Source of the DNA: Hyphomicrobiales bacterium
GTDB lineage: Bacteria; Pseudomonadota; Alphaproteobacteria; Rhizobiales; Devosiaceae
Length of the DNA: 14,773 nt
Direction of reading: 5' to 3'
NCBI GenBank assembly: GCA_026989045.1
Contig: JALSJY010000165.1
Coordinates: 1-14,773 of the forward strand
In this document: positions 8,432 to 14,773 of the stretch, in pieces
How positions within the stretch are numbered: position 1 is the first letter of the stretch
Layout of the letters: every line of letters starts with the position of its first letter
The notes under the pieces: model-generated
The model's database searches: none
Told to the model about the DNA's origin: nothing
What the model saw: the letters and a program-made list of their open reading frames with translations, nothing else
Program-made: the position numbers and the translations under genes

Positions 8432-9694
8432 ATGGCTGATGAAATTGATGCTCCTTTAGGCAAAAAAAAAGGAAATAAAAAATATAATGAAAAAGAAGCA
8501 AAGAAAACAAATAATATAGCAAGGAAGGGCTGGCGCTCTTTAGTGCAGTTTCGCTCAGGAAAGCTGCCCTTGACGCGTATTCTTTTTGGCCTTTTGTTTG
8601 CGCTTATTGCTCTAATTATTGCTGTAATTGTGTTAGTTGATAACCCTAAGGGAGGACGACCCAGTGCTGATGTATCAATATTAAATGCCCCAATTCAAAA
8701 TAATCAAATTGCAATTGATACCAGCATGTCAAGCGCTCCTAATGATATTGCAACTGACAATAATGTAGCAAAAAATATCGCTGATAACGCAGCTGAAATA
8801 ACTAATTCTGGCACATCAATATCTATAATTACAATTGATGATAATATTGCAAGCGGTGATTTTGTAACTTCAGCTGGGCTTGCAACGTTAAATGAATTTG
8901 GAGTATATCCTGACCTTGTAGAGGAAACCCCAAATGGACCAATCCCGCGCATTGGCGCAAATGGGAAAACAGCTTTTATTTCTTATGCTCGCCCCTCTAT
9001 CACACCAGAAGCAGCAAATGATAAAACTCTAATTGCTATTGTTGTCACGGGGCTTGGGTTAAATGAAACTGGCACCTTAGATGCTATTGAAAAGCTACCT
9101 GATGCCGTGACACTTGCCTTTGCCCCTTATGGCCGCAGTTTAAAGCGCACCACTATGGCGGCACGAAATGGGGGGCATGAAATTTTATTATCCCTTCCAC
9201 TTGAGCCATTTGATTATCCACAAAATGACCCCGGCCCACAAACTCTTTTGAGTGATCAACCTCCAAGGGCTAACCTTGATAGGTTATTTTGGTTGATGGG
9301 CAGGTTTGGTGGGTATATTGGTGTTATCAACCATATGGGAGCAAAATTTACTGCCTCCGCAGCTGATTTTAGTCCAATCATGGAGGAGTTAGCTTTAAGA
9401 GGTTTGGGTTATATTGATGATGGCAGTTCAAAGAGGTCTTTGGCGGCGAATATTGCAGGAAATAATCGCGTTGCCTTTGGGCTTGGCTCTGTGCAGATTG
9501 ATATCAATCCATCTCGAGAAGCAATTTTAGCTAGATTAGCAGAGTTAGAAAAAAAGGCACAAGAAAATAACGGTGCGATTGGTATTGCGTCGGCTCTTCC
9601 AATTTCAATAAAAACTATTACTGAATGGGCTAACTCTTTAGAAAATAAAAATATTATTTTAGTTCCTGCAAGTGCTATTATGAGCAGGCCATAA
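8432..9694 (+). CDS. Divergent polysaccharide deacetylase family protein (YibQ-type), membrane-anchored
   Basis: Member of the family called divergent polysaccharide deacetylase (DUF610), related to NodB-type deacetylases; its substrate is not established. The 420-residue protein has a basic cytoplasmic tail (1-47), one membrane segment (about 48-70), a low-complexity Asn/Asp/Ile/Ala-rich stretch (about 80-145) and the deacetylase-like domain (about 196-415). Landmarks are IAIVVTGLGL (201-210), TLAFAPYG (227-234), LPLEPFDYPQNDPG (255-268), NHMGAKF (300-306) and YIDDGSSKRSLA (327-338). The early metal-binding Asp pair of enzymes such as NodB reads VTG here, so catalysis is uncertain; I recall the same change in rhizobial homologues. 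The position after an EnvC-like gene and ctpA suggests a cell-wall role. The gap to ctpA is 46 bases. Confidence 0.85.
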   Translation: MADEIDAPLGKKKGNKKYNEKEAKKTNNIARKGWRSLVQFRSGKLPLTRILFGLLFALIALIIAVIVLVDNPKGGRPSADVSILNAPIQNNQIAIDTSMSSAPNDIATDNNVAKNIADNAAEITNSGTSISIITIDDNIASGDFVTSAGLATLNEFGVYPDLVEETPNGPIPRIGANGKTAFISYARPSITPEAANDKTLIAIVVTGLGLNETGTLDAIEKLPDAVTLAFAPYGRSLKRTTMAARNGGHEILLSLPLEPFDYPQNDPGPQTLLSDQPPRANLDRLFWLMGRFGGYIGVINHMGAKFTASAADFSPIMEELALRGLGYIDDGSSKRSLAANIAGNNRVAFGLGSVQIDINPSREAILARLAELEKKAQENNGAIGIASALPISIKTITEWANSLENKNIILVPASAIMSRP

Positions 9695-9706
9695 AACGGA
9701 TATATT

Positions 9707-10657
9707 ATGCCAAAGCAATCAAATAAACCAAAACGTGAGAATATGCCTTATCGTGATTGTGCTGGTTGTGTTGTGTTTAATGCTAATGGCAAAGTGCTTG
9801 TTTGTGAGCGTAAATCTAATAAGCAAGGAAATCATGTTTGGCAGTTTCCTCAGGGTGGTATTGATAGTTTTGAAGAGCCGATTGATGCAGCTTTACGTGA
9901 GCTTTATGAGGAGACATCAATTAAATCAACATCTCTTATAACAGCCGCATCAGACTGGATATATTATGATTTGCCAGATGAATATTTGGGCATTGCATTA
10001 AAGGGTAAGTTCAGGGGTCAGCGGCAAAAATGGTTTGCGCTTTTGTTTGAAGGCAATGAGAAAGAAATAAATGTAATTGAACCTGCTAATGGGAAATTTA
10101 AGGCTGAATTTTCTAATTGGCGTTGGGTGAAATTAAAGCAAACCCCGAACCTTATTGTGCCGTTTAAAAGACAGGCCTATAAGCAGATTGTTGCCTCATT
10201 TGAGCATATTGTAAAAAATTTAAAACAACAATCTATACAAGTGAAAAAGTTAAAACCCAAGCATATAGATATGTGGGTAGAATTGCGGCATAAATTTTCA
10301 CCTAATATCTCTCGCAAATCTCTCAAAACAGACTGCACTGAATTGTTAAGAAACAAAACAAGAAAAGCATTTGGGTTATTTGATGAAAATATGTTGATTG
10401 GCTTTGCGCAAGTGGCTAACAAAAATAATAATAGTAATGCCGTGGCATCACTTGAGGCTATTTATATCTCTCATGGTTATAGGCAAATGGGGCTGGATAA
10501 AAAGCTATTAAAATCAGTTGAGAAATGGGTTAAAAAACAAGAGTTAAATGAAATTCACTCTGATGTTTTAATAGATGATGAGCGATCAATTTTAATTCAT
10601 TCTGATCTAGATTTTAGCGAGATAAAACGAATTGTTCAGTTTGTAAAAAAACTTTAA
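9707..10657 (+). CDS. rppH: RNA pyrophosphohydrolase RppH fused to a C-terminal AAC(6')-like GNAT domain
   Basis: Residues 1-170 are RppH, a Nudix hydrolase that removes pyrophosphate from mRNA 5' ends and starts their decay. The Nudix box runs from Gly50 to Ile72 (FPQGGID, then RELYEET), with Glu65, Glu68 and Glu69 kept but Ser71 in place of the usual last glycine. RppH-like VPFKRQAYKQIV (151-162) ends this part. About 145 further residues (177-316) follow in the same frame and resemble AAC(6')-I aminoglycoside acetyltransferases: MWVELRHKFSP, SLEAIYI, YRQMGLDKKLL, HSDVLIDDERS and IVQFVKKL. The acetyl-CoA loop reads RQMGLD and the usual LGF reads LDF, so activity of this half is doubtful. 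Met189 (10271) lacks a ribosome site, so one fused protein is likely. ACGGA lies 6 bases before the start. The gene follows the deacetylase by 12 bases. Confidence 0.9.
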   Translation: MPKQSNKPKRENMPYRDCAGCVVFNANGKVLVCERKSNKQGNHVWQFPQGGIDSFEEPIDAALRELYEETSIKSTSLITAASDWIYYDLPDEYLGIALKGKFRGQRQKWFALLFEGNEKEINVIEPANGKFKAEFSNWRWVKLKQTPNLIVPFKRQAYKQIVASFEHIVKNLKQQSIQVKKLKPKHIDMWVELRHKFSPNISRKSLKTDCTELLRNKTRKAFGLFDENMLIGFAQVANKNNNSNAVASLEAIYISHGYRQMGLDKKLLKSVEKWVKKQELNEIHSDVLIDDERSILIHSDLDFSEIKRIVQFVKKL

Positions 10658-10717
10658 GTGTAAATAACAAGTGTTTAGCCCTAATTTTAAAACATAATTA
10701 ACTCTCTTACTAGTATT

Positions 10718-10723
10718 TATACT
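10718..10723 (+). promoter_or_regulatory. Candidate -10 element upstream of the PAS/chemoreceptor pair
   Basis: TATACT (five of six consensus positions) lies in the 96-base gap after rppH and would give a leader of about 24 bases. The -35 region 17 bases upstream (TAATTA) is poor. No sigma-28 flagellar-type promoter was seen. The remainder of the gap is AT-rich without a convincing terminator for rppH. Confidence 0.3.
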
Positions 10724-10753
10724 TGTTTGTTTAATTACTGTAAGGGGATATAC

Positions 10754-11278
10754 ATGCAAGCAGTTAGTTTAAAGCCCGAGGGCAAAGAAATTATAATGGG
10801 CGAAGATGATTTAATCGTCTCCAAGACCAATGCAAAAGGCTGGATCACTTATTGCAACGATACTTGCGTTAAATATGCAGAATTTGAACTTAATGAACTT
10901 ATAGGCTCACCTCACTCAATTGTTCGCTCTAAAGCGATGCCGCGTTGTGTGTTTAAGCTACTTTGGGAAAGGGTATCACAGGGACATGAAATATTCGCCT
11001 ATGTGGTCAACAAAACCAAAACAGGTAATCACTATTGGGTTCTTGCCCATGTTACTCCATCACTTGATGATGATAAAAATATAATCGGCTATCATTCAAA
11101 TAGACGCAAGCCAGAAGATGCTCCCTTAAAAGTTATTAGAGCGCTTTATGAAATCTTGTTAGCAGAAGAAAATAAATACCCAACCCGCAAAGAAGGCCTT
11201 GCGGCATCATCTGCTCTATTAACATCACTTTTAACAGAAAAGGGTGTCGATTATGACGAATTCATCCTCACTTTATAA
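10754..11278 (+). CDS. Stand-alone PAS-domain sensor, CetB/Aer-type
   Basis: A 174-residue soluble protein with one PAS domain (about 18-118) of the Aer kind; no membrane segment is seen. Landmarks are GWITYCNDTCVKYAEF (29-44), SIVRSKAMPRCVF (55-67), GNHYWVLAHVTP (91-102) and IIGYHSNRR. In E. coli Aer and Campylobacter CetB such domains hold FAD and report redox or energy state. Here Arg58 is kept, but the next residues, usually HPD, read Ser-Lys-Ala, so flavin binding is uncertain. The C-terminal end is a short helix region with GVDYDEFILTL. ATG 10754 is chosen for the strong AAGGGG site at 10742-10747; an in-frame TTG at 10727 is unlikely. The last 26 bases overlap the chemoreceptor gene, its probable partner. 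Confidence 0.85.
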   Translation: MQAVSLKPEGKEIIMGEDDLIVSKTNAKGWITYCNDTCVKYAEFELNELIGSPHSIVRSKAMPRCVFKLLWERVSQGHEIFAYVVNKTKTGNHYWVLAHVTPSLDDDKNIIGYHSNRRKPEDAPLKVIRALYEILLAEENKYPTRKEGLAASSALLTSLLTEKGVDYDEFILTL

Positions 11279-12707
11279 AGCCTATATCTTCTCAGTTTTG
11301 GTAGGAGTAACTGCTAGTGTAATTTTTATAATGGGGGCGTTTAAGTTTCCCTATTGGGCTATTGAAATTATGAGTATTTTTCACCTTGCCCTTGCTTTTC
11401 TTACTATTGTAATGATCCTGCGAACCCGAAATATTTTTCAACAGATTGGGAAAGTAAGTAAAGCTGTCAAATTAGGCAATTTTCACCATCGTGCTGATAC
11501 TCTTGGCGAAAAGGGTGAGGTTTTACAGGTAATAAATAATTTCAATTCTATGATTGATGCTAACGATGCTTTTGCACGCGAGACAGATTTAGCAATGTCT
11601 GCATCATCTCAGGGTCGTTACTATCGTAAAATATTACTTAGAGGTTTCTGTGGGCTTCATTTAACAAGCGCAAAAGGTATAAATTCTTCAATTGACGTTA
11701 TGGCAAATCATGATGAAAATGCAAAAGGGGCTGTTGCAGAAACAAATGCACTTTTGAAATCAATGAAAGCTGGCGTTGCTGAAACTAGTGAAATATTATC
11801 TGCTTTATCAAATTTGGATTTAACCAAACGCATGAAGGGTGAATATGAGGGAGATTTTGCCTCTCTTCAAAATGACGTAAATGCGGTAGCAGATAAATTA
11901 AATGGAATAGTTTCACAATTGCGTAGCACTTCTGGTGGCCTAAAAACTGCAACAGGTGAAATTCTAGAAGGTGCAAACGATCTGTCTGATCGCACTACTA
12001 AACAAGCTGCAACAATTGAGCAAACCTCTGCGGCAATGGAGCAGCTTTCAAGCACCGTTATAGCAAACGCCCAAAAAGCAGAAACAGCAAGTATAAAGTC
12101 ACATGCGGTTTCAGATGCAGCAGAACAAAGTGGGCAGGTTATGCATCAGGCAAAAGATGCAATGGAGCGCATTGCCAGCTCATCTGAGAAAATTTCAAAC
12201 ATTATAGGCATGATTGATGATATTGCCTTTCAAACTAATTTACTTGCACTTAATGCTTCTGTTGAAGCAGCAAGAGCAGGGGAGGCAGGCAAGGGGTTTG
12301 CAGTTGTCGCAATTGAGGTTCGTCGTTTGGCACAATCCGCAGCTGAGGCTTCATCTGAAATAAAAATGTTGATTGAACAAAGTGCAAATGAGGTTAAAGG
12401 CGGCTCATCTTTAGTTGCTGATGCTGCTATTAAGTTAGAAAAAATGATGCTGGCTATTAAAGAAAACGGTGAGTTATTGGACGCAATTGCAAAAGATAGT
12501 AAAGAGCAGGCCACCTCTATCGAAGAGGTTCATGGTGCAATTAACATAATGGACGAAATGACCCAGCATAATGCGGCTCTAGTTGAGCAAACTAATGCAG
12601 CTATTGAACAAACTGAAGGTCAGGCGAGTGAGCTTGATAGAATAGTCGATGAGTTTGAGGTAGCAGGTGATAAACAATATTATGATAGCAAAGAAGTTGC
12701 CGCTTAA
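11253..12707 (+). CDS. Methyl-accepting chemotaxis protein without periplasmic sensor domain, CetA-type
   Basis: A 484-residue chemoreceptor expected to control the CheA kinase through CheW. Two membrane segments (about 11-29 and 36-57) are separated by only a few residues, so there is no external ligand domain. HAMP-like regions follow (about 58-110, with a second at about 184-218, LSNLDLTKRMKGEYEGDF). The long signalling coiled coil has the conserved hairpin tip at about 318-360 (DDIAFQTNLLALNASVEAAR, GKGFAVVAIEVRRLA; the usual Asp or Gln of VVADEVR is Ile). The C-terminus lacks the NWETF-type CheR tether. AAGGG at 11240-11244 supports ATG 11253 over GTG 11244. The first 26 bases overlap the PAS gene, which most likely supplies the sensor; the arrangement resembles CetA/CetB energy taxis. 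Confidence 0.92.
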   Translation: MTNSSSLYKAYIFSVLVGVTASVIFIMGAFKFPYWAIEIMSIFHLALAFLTIVMILRTRNIFQQIGKVSKAVKLGNFHHRADTLGEKGEVLQVINNFNSMIDANDAFARETDLAMSASSQGRYYRKILLRGFCGLHLTSAKGINSSIDVMANHDENAKGAVAETNALLKSMKAGVAETSEILSALSNLDLTKRMKGEYEGDFASLQNDVNAVADKLNGIVSQLRSTSGGLKTATGEILEGANDLSDRTTKQAATIEQTSAAMEQLSSTVIANAQKAETASIKSHAVSDAAEQSGQVMHQAKDAMERIASSSEKISNIIGMIDDIAFQTNLLALNASVEAARAGEAGKGFAVVAIEVRRLAQSAAEASSEIKMLIEQSANEVKGGSSLVADAAIKLEKMMLAIKENGELLDAIAKDSKEQATSIEEVHGAINIMDEMTQHNAALVEQTNAAIEQTEGQASELDRIVDEFEVAGDKQYYDSKEVAA

Positions 12708-12741
12708 TCATTTTTACCAGCATATATAATAATAAATATAA

Positions 12742-12777
12742 TGGTGCGCAGTATTCATTTGCTGGGCACTATTTTTT
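12742..12777 (+). terminator. Rho-independent terminator after the chemoreceptor gene
   Basis: TGGTGCGCAG (12742-12751) pairs with CTGGGCACTA (12762-12771), with one G-T wobble and one G-G mismatch, around a 10-base loop, followed by six T (12772-12777). It sits 34 bases after the chemoreceptor stop and separates the taxis pair from the next transcription unit. Confidence 0.75.
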
Positions 12778-12812
12778 AATTTACTCATATTTGAATTGTA
12801 AGTTTATTTGTG

Positions 12813-12875
12813 TTTTTCATTTGAAAAAACCTGTAGGATATGCTCACTTTATATTCTAAAAATACAAATGAAAAA
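12813..12875 (+). promoter_or_regulatory. Spaced inverted repeat, probable operator of the glutamine-synthetase-like gene
   Basis: TTTTTCATTTG (12813-12823) and CAAATGAAAAA (12865-12875) are perfect 11-bp inverted copies, 41 bases apart. The first copy is also part of a local palindrome, TTTTTCA-tt-TGAAAAA (12813-12828). The second copy ends just before the ribosome site of the next gene (TAGGGTG, 12876-12882). A possible -10 (TATATT, 12850-12855) lies between the copies but has no good -35. This looks like a pair of regulator sites around a promoter; the regulator is not in the window. Confidence 0.45.
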
Positions 12876-12887
12876 TAGGGTGTAGCA

Positions 12888-14255
12888 ATGCCATCAAATC
12901 TGACCATAACTGCATTAAAAAAATTAGCAAATAATGGACAAATAGATACCGTTATTGTCGCAATGGTAGATATGCAAGGCCGCCTAATGGGTAAGCGCTT
13001 TCATGTTGACTTCTTTTTGAGCAGTGCAGTTAAAGAAACTCATTCATGCAATTATTTACTGGCAACTGACATGGAAATGGAAACAGTAAAGGGATATAAA
13101 GCCACTAGCTGGGAAGCTGGCTATGGCGATTATGTTATGAAGCCAGACCTTGACACTTTGCGAATCATGCCTTGGCTTGAGGGAACAGCCTTGGTGCTTT
13201 GTGATGTTCTTGATCATAAAACTCATAAAGAGGTTGCGCACTCGCCACGTGCTATTTTGAAAAAGCAAATTAAGCGACTTGAAGCGTTGGGTATGAAAGC
13301 AATGATAGCAACCGAATTAGAATTTCATGTTTTTAAGCAGAATTTTGAAGAGGCGTTAGAAGAGGATTACCGTTTTTTAGAGCCGATAAGTCCCTATAAT
13401 GAGGATTATCATATTTTCCAAACTACCAAAGAAGAAGGCTTAATGCGCGCCATTCGCAATGGATTACATGGTGCTGGCATTGTAGTTGAAAATACTAAGG
13501 GCGAGGCGGATGCAGGGCAAGCTGAAGTAAATGTGCAATATTGTGAGGCATTAGAAGTTGCTGATAATCATGTAATTATAAAAAATGGCGTAAAGGAAAT
13601 TGCTTTTTTGCAAGATTATGCAGTGACATTTTTAGCTAAGTGGAGCGAAAAAGCGGCTGGCAATAGTTCACATATTCATCAATCTTTATGGAGTGCTGAG
13701 GGTGAGCCATTATTCTATGATAAGGATGAAAAATATTCTATGTCTAACACAATGCGCTCCTATATGGCTGGGCTGCTTGCGCACGCTAGTGAAAATACCT
13801 TTTTTCTTGCCCCATATATCAACTCCTATAAGCGCTTTGTTGCTGGAACTTTTGCCCCCACCAAGGCGATATGGTCAATGGATAATAGGACGGCGGGTTT
13901 TCGGGTTTGCGGAGCGGACACAAAATCGGTGCGGGTTGAATGCCGCATTGGTGGCTCTGATTTAAATCCATATCTAGCGTTGGCGGCGCAAATTGCGGCT
14001 GGCATTGCTGGCATTGAAAATAATATGAAACTTGAAGATGAATTTGTTGGCGATGCCTATGGCGGCAAAAATGTGCGAGAAATTCCCAGCACTTTAAGAG
14101 AAGCAACAATAGAGCTGAATAAATCAAAAATGTTACGTGATGCTTTTGGTGATGATGTGATAGATCATTATGTGCATTGCGCTTCTCATGAGCAAAGTGA
14201 ATTTGATAGGATTGTGACAGATTGGGAAGTCAATCGAGGGTTTGAGCGGGCTTAA
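12888..14255 (+). CDS. Glutamine synthetase family protein, gamma-glutamylpolyamine synthetase (PuuA)-like
   Basis: ATP-dependent ligase of the glutamine synthetase fold, most like enzymes that attach glutamate to putrescine or another amine. The 455-residue protein has the N-terminal beta-grasp part (VDMQGRLMGKRF, 27-38) and the catalytic domain with metal and substrate residues: TELEF (Glu143, Glu145), Glu206 and Glu213 in EADAGQAEVN, HIHQSL (His262), NSYKRF (Arg316) and RVECR (Glu351). The LYDLPPE adenylylation segment of housekeeping GlnA is not seen, which argues against a GlnA role. The start has TAGGGTG 5 bases upstream. It is followed 20 bases later by an aldehyde dehydrogenase, as expected for amine catabolism through gamma-glutamyl intermediates. 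The substrate is inferred from family and context only. Confidence 0.8.
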   Translation: MPSNLTITALKKLANNGQIDTVIVAMVDMQGRLMGKRFHVDFFLSSAVKETHSCNYLLATDMEMETVKGYKATSWEAGYGDYVMKPDLDTLRIMPWLEGTALVLCDVLDHKTHKEVAHSPRAILKKQIKRLEALGMKAMIATELEFHVFKQNFEEALEEDYRFLEPISPYNEDYHIFQTTKEEGLMRAIRNGLHGAGIVVENTKGEADAGQAEVNVQYCEALEVADNHVIIKNGVKEIAFLQDYAVTFLAKWSEKAAGNSSHIHQSLWSAEGEPLFYDKDEKYSMSNTMRSYMAGLLAHASENTFFLAPYINSYKRFVAGTFAPTKAIWSMDNRTAGFRVCGADTKSVRVECRIGGSDLNPYLALAAQIAAGIAGIENNMKLEDEFVGDAYGGKNVREIPSTLREATIELNKSKMLRDAFGDDVIDHYVHCASHEQSEFDRIVTDWEVNRGFERA

Positions 14256-14275
14256 TTTAGTTAAAGAGAATTAAA

Positions 14276-14773
14276 ATGACAAATATAATAAAACTAATAT
14301 CTCCAATTGATGGGTCAATATATTTAGAGCGTGAAATTGCTAGTGAGCAGGAAGCCAAAACAGCAATAGCTAATGCTAAATCTGCGCAAAAAGACTGGGC
14401 AGCTCGCCCGCTAGAGGAGCGCACAAATTTAGTGCTGGCTGGGATAAAAAAACTTGGCAAGATGAATGATGAAATAGTGATTGAGCTAGCGCAGCAAATG
14501 GGTCGACCCGTGCAATATGGCGGTGAATTTTCTGGTGTTAGTGAGCGCTCGAACTATATGGCATCAATCGCTAAACAAGCGCTTGCGCCTATTAAAAATG
14601 AGGAAAGTGAAAGTTTTGAGCGCTACATAAAGCGAGTGCCGCATGGTTTGGTATTTGTAATTGCGCCATGGAATTACCCCTATATGACGGCGATTAACTC
14701 AATCGTGCCTGCGCTTATCGCTGGCAATGTAATCATTCTTAAACACGCTAGCCAAACACTAAAAGTTGGTGAG
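14276..14773 (+). CDS. NAD(P)-dependent aldehyde dehydrogenase, 3'-truncated by the window edge
   Basis: The reading frame opens at ATG 14276 (AAAGAGAA about 6 bases upstream) and stays open to the last base, giving 166 residues, roughly the first third of the enzyme. It is aldehyde-dehydrogenase superfamily: an early AIANAKSAQKDWAARPLEER helix region, then RVPHGLVFVIAPWNYPYMTA with the family PWNYP motif, and PALIAGNVIILKHASQT, where the lysine is the usual NAD(P)-binding residue. The catalytic Cys and Glu lie beyond the window. With the preceding ligase-like gene it would oxidise a gamma-glutamyl-aminoaldehyde or a semialdehyde; LKHASQT is reminiscent of succinate-semialdehyde dehydrogenase-like members. 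The exact substrate cannot be told. Confidence 0.9.
   Translation, partial: MTNIIKLISPIDGSIYLEREIASEQEAKTAIANAKSAQKDWAARPLEERTNLVLAGIKKLGKMNDEIVIELAQQMGRPVQYGGEFSGVSERSNYMASIAKQALAPIKNEESESFERYIKRVPHGLVFVIAPWNYPYMTAINSIVPALIAGNVIILKHASQTLKVGE

Noticed and set aside
11239..11245. AAAGGGT, a canonical -1 slippery heptamer in the right phase near the end of the PAS gene
   Set aside because: The chemoreceptor is in the +1 frame relative to the PAS gene, so a -1 slip would not reach it. The site is better explained as the chemoreceptor's Shine-Dalgarno (AAGGG).
10754..12707. The PAS/chemoreceptor pair as a frameshifted pseudogene
   Set aside because: Both parts have their own strong ribosome sites and complete domains, and the PAS part ends in a natural-looking tail. 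A functional split pair is more likely, though a comparison with relatives is needed to exclude it.
14257..14460. 67-codon open frame on the - strand after the glutamine-synthetase-like gene
   Set aside because: It is opposite the start of the aldehyde dehydrogenase, whose conserved motifs make that strand clearly the coding one.

Overview
The window comes from an AT-rich alphaproteobacterium, most likely of the Hyphomicrobiales (Rhizobiales). This rests on gene order. A GNAT acetyltransferase, obgE, proB, proA, nadD, rsfS, rlmH, an EnvC-type LytM protein, ctpA, a divergent polysaccharide deacetylase and rppH, all on the + strand, is the order I know from Brucella/Agrobacterium/Bartonella-type chromosomes. 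By eye the G+C is well below 50% and codons favour A/T in third position. I cannot name the genus.

Positions 1-4578 form a tight block: a 5'-truncated GNAT gene, obgE (GTPase for 50S subunit assembly), proB and proA (first two steps of proline synthesis) and nadD (NAD synthesis). Genes overlap by ATGA junctions or lie a few bases apart. A perfect 9-bp hairpin spans the obgE stop codon and the proB ribosome binding site. After a 109-base gap with a candidate promoter come rsfS and rlmH, both acting on the 50S subunit. Positions 5676-10657 hold an envelope block: an EnvC-like coiled-coil/LytM activator that lacks the metal ligands, the S41 protease CtpA, a membrane-anchored divergent polysaccharide deacetylase, and RppH. 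RppH carries an extra C-terminal GNAT domain resembling AAC(6') aminoglycoside acetyltransferases.

Positions 10754-12707 hold two overlapping genes, a soluble PAS-domain protein and a membrane methyl-accepting chemotaxis protein with almost no periplasmic part. Together they look like a two-piece energy-taxis receptor of the CetB/CetA type. They imply that the cell has a chemotaxis pathway. A rho-independent terminator follows. The last block starts behind a 180-base intergenic region with a striking inverted repeat. It encodes a glutamine-synthetase-family ligase (gamma-glutamylpolyamine synthetase-like) and the first 166 residues of an aldehyde dehydrogenase that runs off the window end, suggesting amine or polyamine catabolism.

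No rRNA, tRNA, CRISPR array or insertion sequence was seen, and no convincing gene on the - strand. Most of the window is conserved housekeeping. The parts worth a second look are the RppH-acetyltransferase fusion, the split PAS/chemoreceptor pair, the obgE/proB hairpin and the inverted repeat before the glutamine-synthetase-like gene.
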